64,000 nucleotides of DNA from Vreelandella glaciei (GCF_013415125.1 NZ_JACCDE010000001.1:1-64000); one strand, 5' to 3'; shown: positions 37,206-46,384, counted from the stretch's first letter. The notes: a model not told the origin generated them from the sequence alone. Numbers and translations are program-made.

Positions 37206-38093
37206 TCAGGTACGCCGTAGCGGATCAACCAGATCGCGCAGCCCGTCGCCTAGCAAGTTAAAGGTGAACACTGCCAGCATGAGGGCCAGCCCTGGGAAGA
37301 CGGCAAGCCACCACTGGCCCGAGACAATGTAATTGGCACCTTCAGCGACCATGATGCCCCACTCAGGGGTGGGTGGGCTGACGCCTAGACCTATAAACGA
37401 AAGCCCGGCAGCGTTTAGAATAGCCCAACCCATGTTGAGCGAAATTTGCACCATCATGGGGGGAAGTGAGTTGGGGAATATTTGAAATGCCAAAATACGC
37501 CAGTCCCGATTGCCGGATAATCGGGCGGCCTGTACGTAACCGGCCTGACGACGCACAGCGACTTCGGTACGCGCCATGCGGGCATAAAAAGGCAGGTTAA
37601 TAATCGCCGTGGCATAGATGATGTTTTCAATGGTGTTGCCCGCTGCCGCGACAATCCCCATGGCCAGCACAAACAGCGGGAAGGCCATTATAGTGTCCAT
37701 TAAGCGACCAGTAATTCGATCCGTCCAGCCGCCATAAAAACCGGCAATAGCGCCTAAGGTTGAGCCCACCACAAAGGCGATCGCTACGGCGGTCACCGCT
37801 ATCATTAGATCGAGGCGAGTAGCGACCACCACACGTGAGAACACATCGCGCCCCAGGTGGTCAGTGCCAAACCAGTGCTGCCAAGAGGGCGCTTGTAGCG
37901 TACTGCTCGAATCAGTGGCTAATGGGTTATAGGGCACCAGCCAGGGGCCGAATAGCGCAGCGATCACTATCAGCACAAACAGCGCAAAAGCGACCGCTGT
38001 GACAGGGTTGTCGGTCATTACGTAGAGCAGGTGGCGTACGAAACGGCGTAGTGCGCCCTCTTTTGTGGTGCTCGCGGAGGTTAATGTGGTCAT
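37206..38093 (-). CDS. ABC transporter permease, DppC-like
   Basis: This 295-aa inner-membrane permease has about six helices. It shows the N-terminal OppC-type segment (PWLVPYNPLATD) and the EAA-type loop (AARLSGNRDWRILAFQIFP). It pairs with the DppB-like permease encoded 4 bp upstream. The substrate class (peptides, opines, guanidino compounds, nickel) cannot be read from the permease. Confidence 0.92.
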   Translation of the reverse strand: MTTLTSASTTKEGALRRFVRHLLYVMTDNPVTAVAFALFVLIVIAALFGPWLVPYNPLATDSSSTLQAPSWQHWFGTDHLGRDVFSRVVVATRLDLMIAVTAVAIAFVVGSTLGAIAGFYGGWTDRITGRLMDTIMAFPLFVLAMGIVAAAGNTIENIIYATAIINLPFYARMARTEVAVRRQAGYVQAARLSGNRDWRILAFQIFPNSLPPMMVQISLNMGWAILNAAGLSFIGLGVSPPTPEWGIMVAEGANYIVSGQWWLAVFPGLALMLAVFTFNLLGDGLRDLVDPLRRT

Positions 38094-38097
38094 GGCG

Positions 38098-39126
38098 CTA
38101 CTCCTGCGTATTTAGACGCGGATCCACCAGGGTGTAGATCACATCTATCAACAAGTTAAGGGCGACAAACAGCAGTGCCATAGTGAGTACAAACCCTTGT
38201 ACTGAGGCGTAGTCCGATACCACCAAGGCTTCGACTGCGTAAGAGCCTATGCCAGGCCACGAAAACACTTGCTCTACCAATACGTTGGCCCCCAGCGCGA
38301 AGGAGAACACCATGCCTAGCGTGGTAATCACCGGCAGAATGGCATTGCGCAGGGCGTAGGTGAAAAGCACTTTTCGGCGCGGTAAACCGGCGGCACGGGC
38401 AGTGCGGATAAATTCGCTTTCCAGGGTTTGTAGCATGGCGGCGCGGGTCATACGTGCGATAGGCGCAAGGGTGAATAGCCCTAGCGTGATTGCGGGGAGC
38501 AGTAACTGCGATAGCGCTCCCCAAGCGGTTTCCAGGTCGCGATCAATCAGTGCATCAATGACGTAAAATCCGGTCACCTTGGGTGGCGAAAGATACAAAA
38601 AATCCAACCGGCCCATCGGTGAAGGAGCCCAACCGAGCAAATAGTAAAAGACGTAAATAAGCGCCAAGCCGGTGAAAAACGTGGGCAGTGATACGCCGGC
38701 GGTCACTACGGCACGGCATAGGTGGTCTACCCAGGTGTTAGGGCGCGTGGCGGCCAGAATACCCAGCGGTAAGGCAATAATCATTGAAAAGAGCAGCGCA
38801 AAACCGGTGAGCTCCAATGAGGCAGGCAAGCGGGTGGTGAGCTCGTGTATCACCGGCTGCCCAGTAGAGATTGCGGTACCCAAGTCGCCCCGGAACAGGT
38901 CTTGGACATAGCTGATAAACTGCAGTGGTAGAGGGCGATCTAGCCCCATGCTGACACGTATCTGCTGGATCGATTCGGCATTAGCGGCTGGCCCGGCAAA
39001 GTACGCGGCGGGATCCCCGGGCAGCGCCCGGGTAAGTAAGAACGAAACAATCACAATACCAATCAACACCGGTACCGCTTGAACGACTCGCCAGGCAATT
39101 AGGCGCGTTCGGGACATAGTGGCCAT
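38098..39126 (-). CDS. ABC transporter permease, DppB-like
   Basis: This 342-aa inner-membrane permease has six helices and typical DppB/OppB segments: RALPGDPAAYFAGP near the N terminus, and the EAA loop TARAAGLPRRKVLFTYALRN. AAGGAG lies five bases before the ATG. It is the second gene of the operon, 9 bp after the binding-protein gene. Confidence 0.92.
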   Translation of the reverse strand: MATMSRTRLIAWRVVQAVPVLIGIVIVSFLLTRALPGDPAAYFAGPAANAESIQQIRVSMGLDRPLPLQFISYVQDLFRGDLGTAISTGQPVIHELTTRLPASLELTGFALLFSMIIALPLGILAATRPNTWVDHLCRAVVTAGVSLPTFFTGLALIYVFYYLLGWAPSPMGRLDFLYLSPPKVTGFYVIDALIDRDLETAWGALSQLLLPAITLGLFTLAPIARMTRAAMLQTLESEFIRTARAAGLPRRKVLFTYALRNAILPVITTLGMVFSFALGANVLVEQVFSWPGIGSYAVEALVVSDYASVQGFVLTMALLFVALNLLIDVIYTLVDPRLNTQE

Positions 39127-39135
39127 GCTGACTCC

Positions 39136-40749
39136 TTAACTGACACGCAGCGGGCGGTTATCGAGCTGGCGGTGATACCAGAACTCATAGCCCGAAATGT
39201 TGGGCTGCATCGCCACGTTGAGCGTCGGTTGGTAAAGCGGAATACGCGGCACATCTGCAAAGGCGATCTCGATCATGCGGCGAATTTTGGGCGCGTACTC
39301 AGGGTCATCCATAGCCATAAAGAGTGTTTCATCGACGAGTTGGGCGATCTCGTCGTTGTGGTAATTGGACGAGTTAAATAAATTGCCTTCGATATAGGCC
39401 CAGAAGAAGTAGTAGCAAGGCGTGTTGAGCCAGCCACCAAAGTTCTCCAAGTGTAAGGGCAACTGCTTATCTACCAGCGCGCGGGTGCGCCAGTTGGCAC
39501 CGGGTATACGATCCAAGTTGACGGTAATGCCAATTTGGCCCAAGGCCTCTTGAATCAGTAGCGCGGTGGGTTCTGCCCAATCGGCTTGGCCTAAATCAAA
39601 GGAGAGAGGGACTTCAAAGCCCTCGGGGTAATCCGATTCCGCCATTAACTCGCGCGCACGTTCAAGATTGTTGCTGTAAGGAAAGGGTTGCGGCCAGGCA
39701 ATATCAGCAGGCGACTCGCTATTACCTCCCCACATGGGAACGCCGCGACCATAGGCGGCATTTTGCATAATGGCTTCGTAGGGAATTGCCCAAGCAATGG
39801 CTTGGCGCACGCGTACATCCTGGAAGGGCTCGAACGTTAAGTTTGGGCAAAGCACATGCAGACAGTTCTCAATCGGCGTGCTGACCACTTTTACGTTGGA
39901 TTGAGCGTCAAGCTCCATGGCATCACGGGGAGGCACGTCTTGTGACAAATGAGCATCGCCGCGTTCAAGCAATGCACGTCGGGTTGACGTGGAGGGTACT
40001 TCTCGCAAAATGACGCGTTCTGCCCCCGGCAGCTCACCGCTGGCCCAGTCCGGGTTGCGGCGATAAACCAACTGCTGGCCAGGCTCCCAGCGCTCGATTT
40101 GGAAAGCACCCGAGCCTGCCGGGGTGCGGTGCAGATATTCGGTCGCCCAAGGATCGTCATCAGTAGCGTGCTCTAACGCTAACTCGGAATTAATGACGAT
40201 GGCGATCGGCGTCGTGAGGTTTGGCAGGGTAAGCTTGGAGGCATGAGGCAAATGAATGCGGAAGGTGCGCTCGTCGACGGCTTCAAATTGATCAGGGCTT
40301 GTCATCGAGCCAGCTGCCATCTGTGTGGTCGGAAAGCCGCCCAAGGTGACAGAGCGGTCAAATGACCACTTAACGTCCTGGGCGGTGACGGCACGGCCAT
40401 CCCAGAAAGTGGCTTCACGCAAATAGAGAGTTATTGTGCGTCCATCTTCAGAGACTTCCCAGCTCTCCGCCAACTCGCCTTTTAGATTGTCGTAGTCATA
40501 GCTTAACGATCCATCTTCAAGCGTTTTGGTGCCAAACGTCATCAGGCGGTCATAGCAATTAACCGCGACTTGATAGCTGGGGCGATTGGTTCCGCTGCGG
40601 TGGATGTCGAGGCTGTTAATCGTACTGCCCATCACCACCACCAGCGTTTCATTAGCGCTGGCCATGGCGGGAAGTACTTTTAGAAAGGGGAGAGCGGCAG
40701 CACCTAGGGTTAAGGCGGAAGTGCTTTTTAGGAAGTCGCGACGGTTCAT
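39136..40749 (-). CDS. ABC transporter substrate-binding protein, family 5 (DppA-like)
   Basis: This 537-aa periplasmic receptor of the peptide/opine/nickel family begins with a Tat-type signal (MNRRDFLKSTSALTL), so it is probably exported folded. Family 5 features include LAESWEVSEDGRTITLYLR and VKWSFDRS. It opens the operon SBP-dppB-dppC-dppDF-gntR-atzF. The coupling to allophanate hydrolase suggests the ligand is a nitrogen-rich compound broken down to allophanate or guanidine. This is inference from position. Confidence 0.9.
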   Translation of the reverse strand: MNRRDFLKSTSALTLGAAALPFLKVLPAMASANETLVVVMGSTINSLDIHRSGTNRPSYQVAVNCYDRLMTFGTKTLEDGSLSYDYDNLKGELAESWEVSEDGRTITLYLREATFWDGRAVTAQDVKWSFDRSVTLGGFPTTQMAAGSMTSPDQFEAVDERTFRIHLPHASKLTLPNLTTPIAIVINSELALEHATDDDPWATEYLHRTPAGSGAFQIERWEPGQQLVYRRNPDWASGELPGAERVILREVPSTSTRRALLERGDAHLSQDVPPRDAMELDAQSNVKVVSTPIENCLHVLCPNLTFEPFQDVRVRQAIAWAIPYEAIMQNAAYGRGVPMWGGNSESPADIAWPQPFPYSNNLERARELMAESDYPEGFEVPLSFDLGQADWAEPTALLIQEALGQIGITVNLDRIPGANWRTRALVDKQLPLHLENFGGWLNTPCYYFFWAYIEGNLFNSSNYHNDEIAQLVDETLFMAMDDPEYAPKIRRMIEIAFADVPRIPLYQPTLNVAMQPNISGYEFWYHRQLDNRPLRVS

Positions 40750-40780
40750 GGCAGATCCTCACAAGGGCATCGATAGTTGC

Positions 40781-40798
40781 CAATGTGTATGCACTTTG
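40781..40798. promoter_or_regulatory. Palindromic candidate operator upstream of the dpp-like operon
   Basis: The 18-mer is two 7-bp arms (CAATGTG / CACTTTG, one mismatch) around TATG. Its core GTGTATGCAC is the exact reverse complement of the core of the terminator palindrome at 40900-40935. It lies 32 bases before the binding-protein ATG, downstream of an AT-rich stretch. It fits the short palindromes bound by FCD GntR proteins, and the operon encodes one. Confidence 0.45.
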
Positions 40799-40899
40799 AG
40801 GGCCATGATATTGCAGATATGGGTGTTTATTTTTATAAAACAAATACTTGTTAATTTTAAAAAGATATTCAAAAGCAATTTTTAAACTGCTGATGCGAT

Positions 40900-40935
40900 A
40901 AAACAGCGCAAAGTGCATACACTTTGCGCTGTTTT
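40900..40935. terminator. Perfect 16-bp hairpin ending the guanidine operon
   Basis: AAAACAGCGCAAAGTG (40900-40915) pairs perfectly with 40920-40935 around a CATA loop, giving U-runs on both strands. It starts 10 bases after the stop of the last guanidine-operon gene, so it is a rho-independent terminator. Its centre also contains the CAAAGTG-N4-CACTTTG palindrome, repeated with one mismatch 128 bp away before the dpp-like operon. Confidence 0.85.
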
Positions 40936-40944
40936 GGATCGCCC

Positions 40945-41622
40945 CTACCTTCTTACTTGCTGGCCCTTTCGCCAGGGCTGGGTAGATAGCACTACTTGCC
41001 AACGGTCTTGGCTGCGCTGTAAGTAGTCAAAGCATAGGCTGGCGCGCCAGCGCAGGGTGTCATCGTTGGCGGTGCTTAGGGTGGAGAATAGATTGGAAAC
41101 GTTGGCTGCTGGGCGAGGTGTAATCGCTATGGCGTGGTCGCCGATTTGCAGCCAACGCAGTTGGCCTTGCTGATCTGTTTGAATCACTTCTTCAGCGGCA
41201 TCACTGGAAAGTTGCTGCCAGTGCTCAACGTATTGATCGTGCGGGTGTCTCTCTTCTAAAGTGTTGCCGTCAATCCAGCGTAGTAAACCAACATCTCGTT
41301 CCAAACTGGGGCATAGATCCTGATAGCGATGCCAGGTGCATACCCCTAGCTCACTATCGATTTGGGTAATACCTGCAAAAGCAGTGAGCCCCGCCAGCCA
41401 TTCAAGCTGGCGGCGGTTGCAGTCGTCTAAACCGGTGATGCCTGCAAAGTCAGGCGAGTCTGTAGGCAGGCGCAGGTCGGCATGCCAGTGTTTGCCCTGA
41501 ATCCAATAAACCTGAGTAGTGGTGTCGGCCTGTTGGTAGGGCTCTTTAGCGGGTTCGGCGTAGAGCGTGCGCTGCCATACGCCGCGAAATGCTTGAGGTG
41601 TGGCAGGTAAGTCGACATTCAT
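40945..41622 (-). CDS. Protein of unknown function, co-translated with the 2OG oxygenase
   Basis: I do not recognise this 225-aa family. There is no signal peptide or membrane segment. The sequence is rich in Trp (about 11 residues) and looks beta-rich, with a lipocalin-like opening (AFRGVWQRTLYAE, then YWIQGKHWHADLRLPTD). Several His, Asp and Glu residues fall in the central part (CTWHRYQDLCPS, LEERHPHDQY). Its start overlaps the oxygenase stop by 4 bp, and it is the last gene of the guanidine operon. A role as accessory or substrate-handling partner of the oxygenase is inference only. Confidence 0.7.
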   Translation of the reverse strand: MNVDLPATPQAFRGVWQRTLYAEPAKEPYQQADTTTQVYWIQGKHWHADLRLPTDSPDFAGITGLDDCNRRQLEWLAGLTAFAGITQIDSELGVCTWHRYQDLCPSLERDVGLLRWIDGNTLEERHPHDQYVEHWQQLSSDAAEEVIQTDQQGQLRWLQIGDHAIAITPRPAANVSNLFSTLSTANDDTLRWRASLCFDYLQRSQDRWQVVLSTQPWRKGQQVRR

Positions 41623-42683
41623 AAGGGGTTGTCCTTATGTTTGCCGTGCTGGCCCAGGCTACCTACTTCGCGGGCACCTTCGGGTAGCGTAATGTCGCCC
41701 TTTGCCAAACGCTCACGCAGATAGCGGAAGGTTTGAATGGTTTGGGCATAAAGATGATCGCCCGCTGTGAGCGGTGCGTAATGGGCTTTACCGTGTCGCT
41801 CGACTAATTCGGGCAGCGGCGCGACTTCGGTATGGTAATCGCAGGCGAAAAACAGCGGAAAGGAGTAGCGCTCCTGTTTCACTTTGCGCACCCGGTGGGA
41901 GGTCGCTACAAACTCCCCGTTGCTCCAAATTTCCAGCATATCGCCAATATTGACGACTAATGCATCCTCTTGATACGGCACGTCAATCCATTCGCCCGCA
42001 CCGTTCATGACTTCAAGCCCTGGCGCGGTGGGTAGCAGCAAGGTAAAACACTCATAGTCGGTGTGGGCGCCAATGCCTTGGGCGTCTTCAGCATCAGGAT
42101 TGTAAGGGTAGTGAATAAGGCGCAGTTGGCTGGGTGGTTTATTGACGTGACGCAGTAGCTGCTGTTCTTCAAGCCCTAAGGCCAATGCAAAGCCCCCCAT
42201 CAGTGCACGGCCTACTTGATAAGCCGCCTCATAATAAGCGGCGACAGGCTTGCGGAAGCCGTCAAGGTCTGGCCAGGGGTTTGGCCCGAGCAATGGCGTT
42301 CCGGCTAACACCTCTGGGTCGCTTTCGGGGAGTTCAAAGGCGAGATCAAACGCCTCTTTCATATCAGGCTTTGCGGGGTCCGGCGACTCTTCTCCGGGCG
42401 GTACATAGCCACGGTGATGATGGTAGCGGCCAATATAGCGCTGCATCTTTGTGTCGGACGATTGTGCAAAGAAGCGCTTGGCTTGGCGAATCAACCCTTC
42501 GCGTAATGACTGATCAATTCCGTGCCCGACCATTTGAAAAAAGCCCACTTCCCGTGCGGCGCGGCCAAGGGCGTCGGCGACGGTTTGGCGCGCGGCGGTA
42601 TCGCCATGGAGTAGGTCGTGAATGTCGATGACCGGAATGGCTTGGAAGTCAGCCAAGCGCTGATCGGCAGTATGTTGACTCAT
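41619..42683 (-). CDS. 2-oxoglutarate/Fe(II)-dependent oxygenase, isopenicillin N synthase fold
   Basis: The 354-aa protein belongs to the IPNS-like oxygenases, with a DIOX_N domain and a C-terminal 2OG-FeII domain. The iron triad is His207, Asp209 (AHTDYE) and His263 (TSHRV). The RYS motif (Arg272, Ser274) binds the 2-oxoglutarate carboxylate, so a co-substrate is used, unlike in IPNS itself. It overlaps the carboxylase stop and the 225-aa gene by 4 bp each. Related oxygenases (ethylene-forming enzyme on arginine, plant 2-ODD-C23 on homoarginine) release guanidine. In this operon the likely job is freeing guanidine from a substituted guanidine. The substrate is not shown. Confidence 0.88.
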   Translation of the reverse strand: MSQHTADQRLADFQAIPVIDIHDLLHGDTAARQTVADALGRAAREVGFFQMVGHGIDQSLREGLIRQAKRFFAQSSDTKMQRYIGRYHHHRGYVPPGEESPDPAKPDMKEAFDLAFELPESDPEVLAGTPLLGPNPWPDLDGFRKPVAAYYEAAYQVGRALMGGFALALGLEEQQLLRHVNKPPSQLRLIHYPYNPDAEDAQGIGAHTDYECFTLLLPTAPGLEVMNGAGEWIDVPYQEDALVVNIGDMLEIWSNGEFVATSHRVRKVKQERYSFPLFFACDYHTEVAPLPELVERHGKAHYAPLTAGDHLYAQTIQTFRYLRERLAKGDITLPEGAREVGSLGQHGKHKDNPL

Positions 42684-45600
42684 GATTCAGCCTCCTCTTC
42701 ACTGGTGAGCACCACCAGCGGTTGCCCAGGCCCAATAGATGCCCCTTCGCTAATAGGTAGCCGGGCAACACGACCAGCGCTGTGAGCGGCGACCTCTACT
42801 TCCATTTTCATGGACTCCACTAGGGCGACTGCCTGACCAGCGCTGACCTGTTCGCCCTCTTTGACCAGCAGTTTCCACAGGCTGCCCGTGACCGGGCTTT
42901 CTATGCCGATTTCGTCATCGTCTAAGATTTCGATTTCAGCGCTTTCAGGTGCTTGATCTTCAAAGGTGAATTGGCCGTTGGCGCGCCAAGCGGCCATCTC
43001 TGCCTGGAAAGCGGCTTCACGCTTGGTGCGGAAAGCGTCAATGGCGGCGGCGTTCTTATCAATCTCGGCTTGATAGTCCGCCAAGCGAAAGCGAGCGGTT
43101 TCGATGGGTAAGTCATATCGACCGTGTGGGAAGTCGCGGCGAATTTGCTCGAGTTCTGCATGGCTGACGTTATGAAAGCGCAGCTGATCAAAAAAGCGCA
43201 GCAGCCAGGGGTTTTCAAAGTGCGCAGTGGTGCGGTAGCGGTTCCACATTTGTAGGGTGCGGCCGACAAACTGGTAGCCGCCGGGGCCTTCCATGCCGTA
43301 AACACATAGGTAAGCACCGCCAATGCCCACGGAGTTTTCCGCTGTCCAGGTGCGGGCGGGATTGTATTTGGTGGTGACCAAGCGCTGACGCGGGTCCAGC
43401 GGGGTGGCAACCGGTGCACCCAGGTAGACATCCCCTAATCCCATGACGAGATAGCGGGCATTGAAAACGATATCCCGCACCTCCTGTTCGCTCTCCAGGG
43501 CATTAATGCGGCGGATAAAGTCGAGGTTGCTGGGGCACCAGGGGGCATCGGGGCGCACGCTGCGCTGGTATTTATCAATCGCTTCCTGACAGGCGGGGTC
43601 ATCCCAGGAGAGCGGTAGATGCACCACCCGCGATTCTACTTCCAGTGATTCCACATCAATCAGCGCCTGCTCGGCTTTTTGCAGATGCGCCAGAAGCACA
43701 TCGAGACTCAGTTCCAGCGGCTCGTAGTGAATTTGCAGCGAACGAATACCTGGGGTTAGTTCCCGCAGTCCGGGCAGCGAGTGTTGCTGTAACCACAGCA
43801 TCCAGGCGTGTACCCGAAAGCGCAGCGCGATATCCAGCTCCATGGCGCCAAATTCGATCAGCAGAAAATCGTCCCCGGCGCGGCGGTAAACGGTGCGCTC
43901 ACCGGCCTGCTCGGCGGGTACATCGCGCAGGATCGGGGTGTCGCGTTCTGGCTGAATAGCTTCAACGGGGTTCGCGGTGAGGGTCTCCAACTGGTCGATC
44001 TGACGCGCTTCCAGGGCGCGGGCGGTGGCCAGACTGACCGGGACAAAGCGTAGCTTATCGCCAGCGGCGAGCTGCCCCAGCTTCCAGCGCTCGGCGCGGA
44101 CCACGGTCGCCGGGCAGACAAAACCACCCAGCGAAGGGCCGTCGGGGCCAAGGATCACAGGCATATCGCCGGTAAAATCGATGGTGCCAAACGCGTAGGC
44201 ATTGTCGTGGATATTGGAGGGGTGCAGGCCCGCTTCGCCGCCGTCGGCCCTTGCCCACTCGGGGCGGGGGCCAATCAAGCGCACGCCCGTACGGCTGGAG
44301 TTGTAGTGGACTTCCCACTCGTGGTCAAAAAAGCGCTGGATATCGTCATCGGTGAAAAAGTCTGGCGCGCCGTGGGGGCCGTAAAGCACGGCCACTTGCC
44401 AGGTTTTTCCGCCGTCTTGATGACCAAAGGTAGGTATTAACGCCTCCTCCAACTGTGCCTTGGAGGTGGCGGCAAGCGCGGGTAAATCGAGCATGTCGCC
44501 GCTACGCAGCGCACGGCCGCCGTGGCCGCCAAACTGGCCTAGCGTGAAGGTGCTGCGGGAGCCTAAATAGTGCGGGCACTCAATGCCGCCGCGCACTAAT
44601 AGATAAGCGCGAGCACCCGCAGCGGCCTTGCCCAGGCTAAGGGTAGCGCCCGCAGGAATATCAATGACCTGCCAAAAAGCCACCGCTTCGCCATGCAGCG
44701 TTGCTGGGAGCCCGGCACCCGTCAGCACGATCTGGGTGGCGCGGTGAAAACGCAGCGTTGGGCCGGTCAGGGTGATTTCAAGCCCGGCGGCATCGGCGGG
44801 GTTATTCAGTAAGCGATTGCCGAGGCGAAACGACCAGTCATCAAAGGGCCCCGAAGGTGGCACGCCCACATCCCAGTGGCCTTGGCGGCCGGGGTAGTCT
44901 TGAATCGTTGTCATTGTGCCGGGGGCGACCACCTCAATGGCCGGTGGCGCCCACTCCAGGGTGGTTAGCCAGTGGGTGTCCAGGTCGGCGTCACGAAAAC
45001 GCTCTGCCCGCAGCGCATGGGCAAGCCAGGTGCGGTTGGTGGTAATGCCGTAAACGCTGGCGTTATCTAGCGTGTCTGCTAGCTGTTCAATAGCTGTGCC
45101 ACGGCTGTCGGCGTGAACAATCACCTTGGCTAGCATGGGGTCAAACAGCGCCGATATTTCCAGCCCGGCTTCAATGGCATGATCAATGCGCAGGCCATCA
45201 GCCTTCGGGAAATCGACTTCTGTCAGCAAGCCTGCGCTGGGGCGAAAGTCGTGGGCGGGGTCTTCGGCATACAGGCGTGCCTGCACGGCGTGGCCAGTGG
45301 GCGTAAGTGATTGTGCCAATGTTTCCAGATTGGATAATTCTCCGGCGCCCAGCTTAATCATCCACTCAACAATATCGACCCCATACACCATCTCAGTGAC
45401 GCCGTGCTCGACCTGGAGGCGGGTATTGACCTCTAAAAAGTAGAACGCTTTTCGCTCGGCATCGTAGATAAACTCGACGGTCCCAGCGCTGCGATAGTTG
45501 ACTGCTTTGCCCAGTTGAACCGCGGTTTCGTGGAGTGCCTGGCGGACGTGTTCCGGCAGGTTGGGGGCCGGGCACTCTTCGAGCACTTTTTGGTGGCGGC

Positions 45601-46309
45601 GCTGGGTGGAGCAGTCACGCTCACCGAGCGCCACCACGTTGCCCTGGCCGTCGCCAAATAGCTGGACTTCCAGGTGGCGGGCGCGGGCGATGTAGGCTTC
45701 CAGAAACACGCCGCCGTCGCCGAAGTTGCGCTCACCTAAGCCTTTCACCGAGTCAAAGGCGCGCGCCAGCTCGGCGGGGTTTTGGCACACCTGCATACCG
45801 ATACCGCCACCCCCGGCGGTGGATTTGAGCATTACCGGGTAACCAATCTGCTCGGCGCTGGTGAGGGCTTCATTAACGCTTTCGAGAAGTTTGGAGCCGG
45901 GCACCAGTGGGACACCGGCTTGTTCGGCTAGGATGCGAGCCTGATGTTTTAAACCAAACTGTTCAATCTGTTCGGCGGTGGGGCCTAAAAAGGTGAGCCC
46001 GGCTGCGTCGCAGGCTTCGATAAAGCGGGTATTCTCTGACAGAAAGCCGTAGCCAGGGTGCACGGCTTGGGCACCGCTTTGCTTACAAATGGCTATCAGC
46101 TTGTCGATATTAAGATAGGTAGCGCTGGCCGAGCCTTCGCCCAGGGAAAAGGCTTCATCTGCCTGGTGAACGTAGGGCGCGTCGCGGTCGGCATCGGCGT
46201 AGACCACCACGCTGTCGATATTGAGTGCTTTTAGAGTACGTAAAATACGCGCTGCGATGGCACCGCGATTGGCAATTAGAACTTTGCTAAACGTCTTATT
46301 GATGGACAT
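42680..46309 (-). CDS. Guanidine carboxylase (annotated family: urea carboxylase), biotin-dependent
   Basis: The 1209-aa multidomain enzyme has four parts in order: biotin carboxylase (about 1-450; KVLIANRGAIAARI, LKSTAGGGGIGMQVC), AHS2/KipA-like and AHS1/KipI-like carboxyltransferase domains, and a C-terminal biotin carrier domain with VESMKME, the biotin lysine about 43 residues from the end. It carboxylates guanidine, or urea in classical members, with ATP and bicarbonate. Two guanidine riboswitches and the deiminase genes make guanidine the likely substrate. A frame to 46384 is open but would translate the guanidine-II riboswitch, so the ATG at 46309, 21 bases after it, is preferred. Confidence 0.92.
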   Translation of the reverse strand: MSINKTFSKVLIANRGAIAARILRTLKALNIDSVVVYADADRDAPYVHQADEAFSLGEGSASATYLNIDKLIAICKQSGAQAVHPGYGFLSENTRFIEACDAAGLTFLGPTAEQIEQFGLKHQARILAEQAGVPLVPGSKLLESVNEALTSAEQIGYPVMLKSTAGGGGIGMQVCQNPAELARAFDSVKGLGERNFGDGGVFLEAYIARARHLEVQLFGDGQGNVVALGERDCSTQRRHQKVLEECPAPNLPEHVRQALHETAVQLGKAVNYRSAGTVEFIYDAERKAFYFLEVNTRLQVEHGVTEMVYGVDIVEWMIKLGAGELSNLETLAQSLTPTGHAVQARLYAEDPAHDFRPSAGLLTEVDFPKADGLRIDHAIEAGLEISALFDPMLAKVIVHADSRGTAIEQLADTLDNASVYGITTNRTWLAHALRAERFRDADLDTHWLTTLEWAPPAIEVVAPGTMTTIQDYPGRQGHWDVGVPPSGPFDDWSFRLGNRLLNNPADAAGLEITLTGPTLRFHRATQIVLTGAGLPATLHGEAVAFWQVIDIPAGATLSLGKAAAGARAYLLVRGGIECPHYLGSRSTFTLGQFGGHGGRALRSGDMLDLPALAATSKAQLEEALIPTFGHQDGGKTWQVAVLYGPHGAPDFFTDDDIQRFFDHEWEVHYNSSRTGVRLIGPRPEWARADGGEAGLHPSNIHDNAYAFGTIDFTGDMPVILGPDGPSLGGFVCPATVVRAERWKLGQLAAGDKLRFVPVSLATARALEARQIDQLETLTANPVEAIQPERDTPILRDVPAEQAGERTVYRRAGDDFLLIEFGAMELDIALRFRVHAWMLWLQQHSLPGLRELTPGIRSLQIHYEPLELSLDVLLAHLQKAEQALIDVESLEVESRVVHLPLSWDDPACQEAIDKYQRSVRPDAPWCPSNLDFIRRINALESEQEVRDIVFNARYLVMGLGDVYLGAPVATPLDPRQRLVTTKYNPARTWTAENSVGIGGAYLCVYGMEGPGGYQFVGRTLQMWNRYRTTAHFENPWLLRFFDQLRFHNVSHAELEQIRRDFPHGRYDLPIETARFRLADYQAEIDKNAAAIDAFRTKREAAFQAEMAAWRANGQFTFEDQAPESAEIEILDDDEIGIESPVTGSLWKLLVKEGEQVSAGQAVALVESMKMEVEVAAHSAGRVARLPISEGASIGPGQPLVVLTSEEEAES

Positions 46310-46330
46310 GGCACTGCCTGCAAACAAAGG

Positions 46331-46374
46331 CGGGTCGTCCCGCAGGTTGCTTGGCCTTCTAGGGTCGTCCCTAG
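46331..46374 (-). ncRNA. Guanidine-II riboswitch (mini-ykkC)
   Basis: On the minus strand, two GC-rich hairpins carry the same ACGA tetraloop. P1 is CTAGGG-ACGA-CCCTAG (46374 to 46359) and P2 is CGGG-ACGA-CCCG (46342 to 46331), with a 16-nt linker. Two stem-loops with ACGR loops on C/G-rich stems define the guanidine-II class, in which the loops dock and each binds a guanidinium ion. P2 lies 21 bases before the carboxylase ATG, near a GCAGGCAG ribosome site, so it probably controls translation. It fills the 75-bp gap after the UAAP2 stop, inside the operon. Confidence 0.85.
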
Positions 46375-46384
46375 GGCGAATCAC

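Noticed and set aside
46310-46384. N-terminal extension of the carboxylase to 46384
   Set aside because: It translates straight through the two ACGA-loop hairpins of the guanidine-II riboswitch and is not part of the family; the ATG at 46309 gives a normal start.
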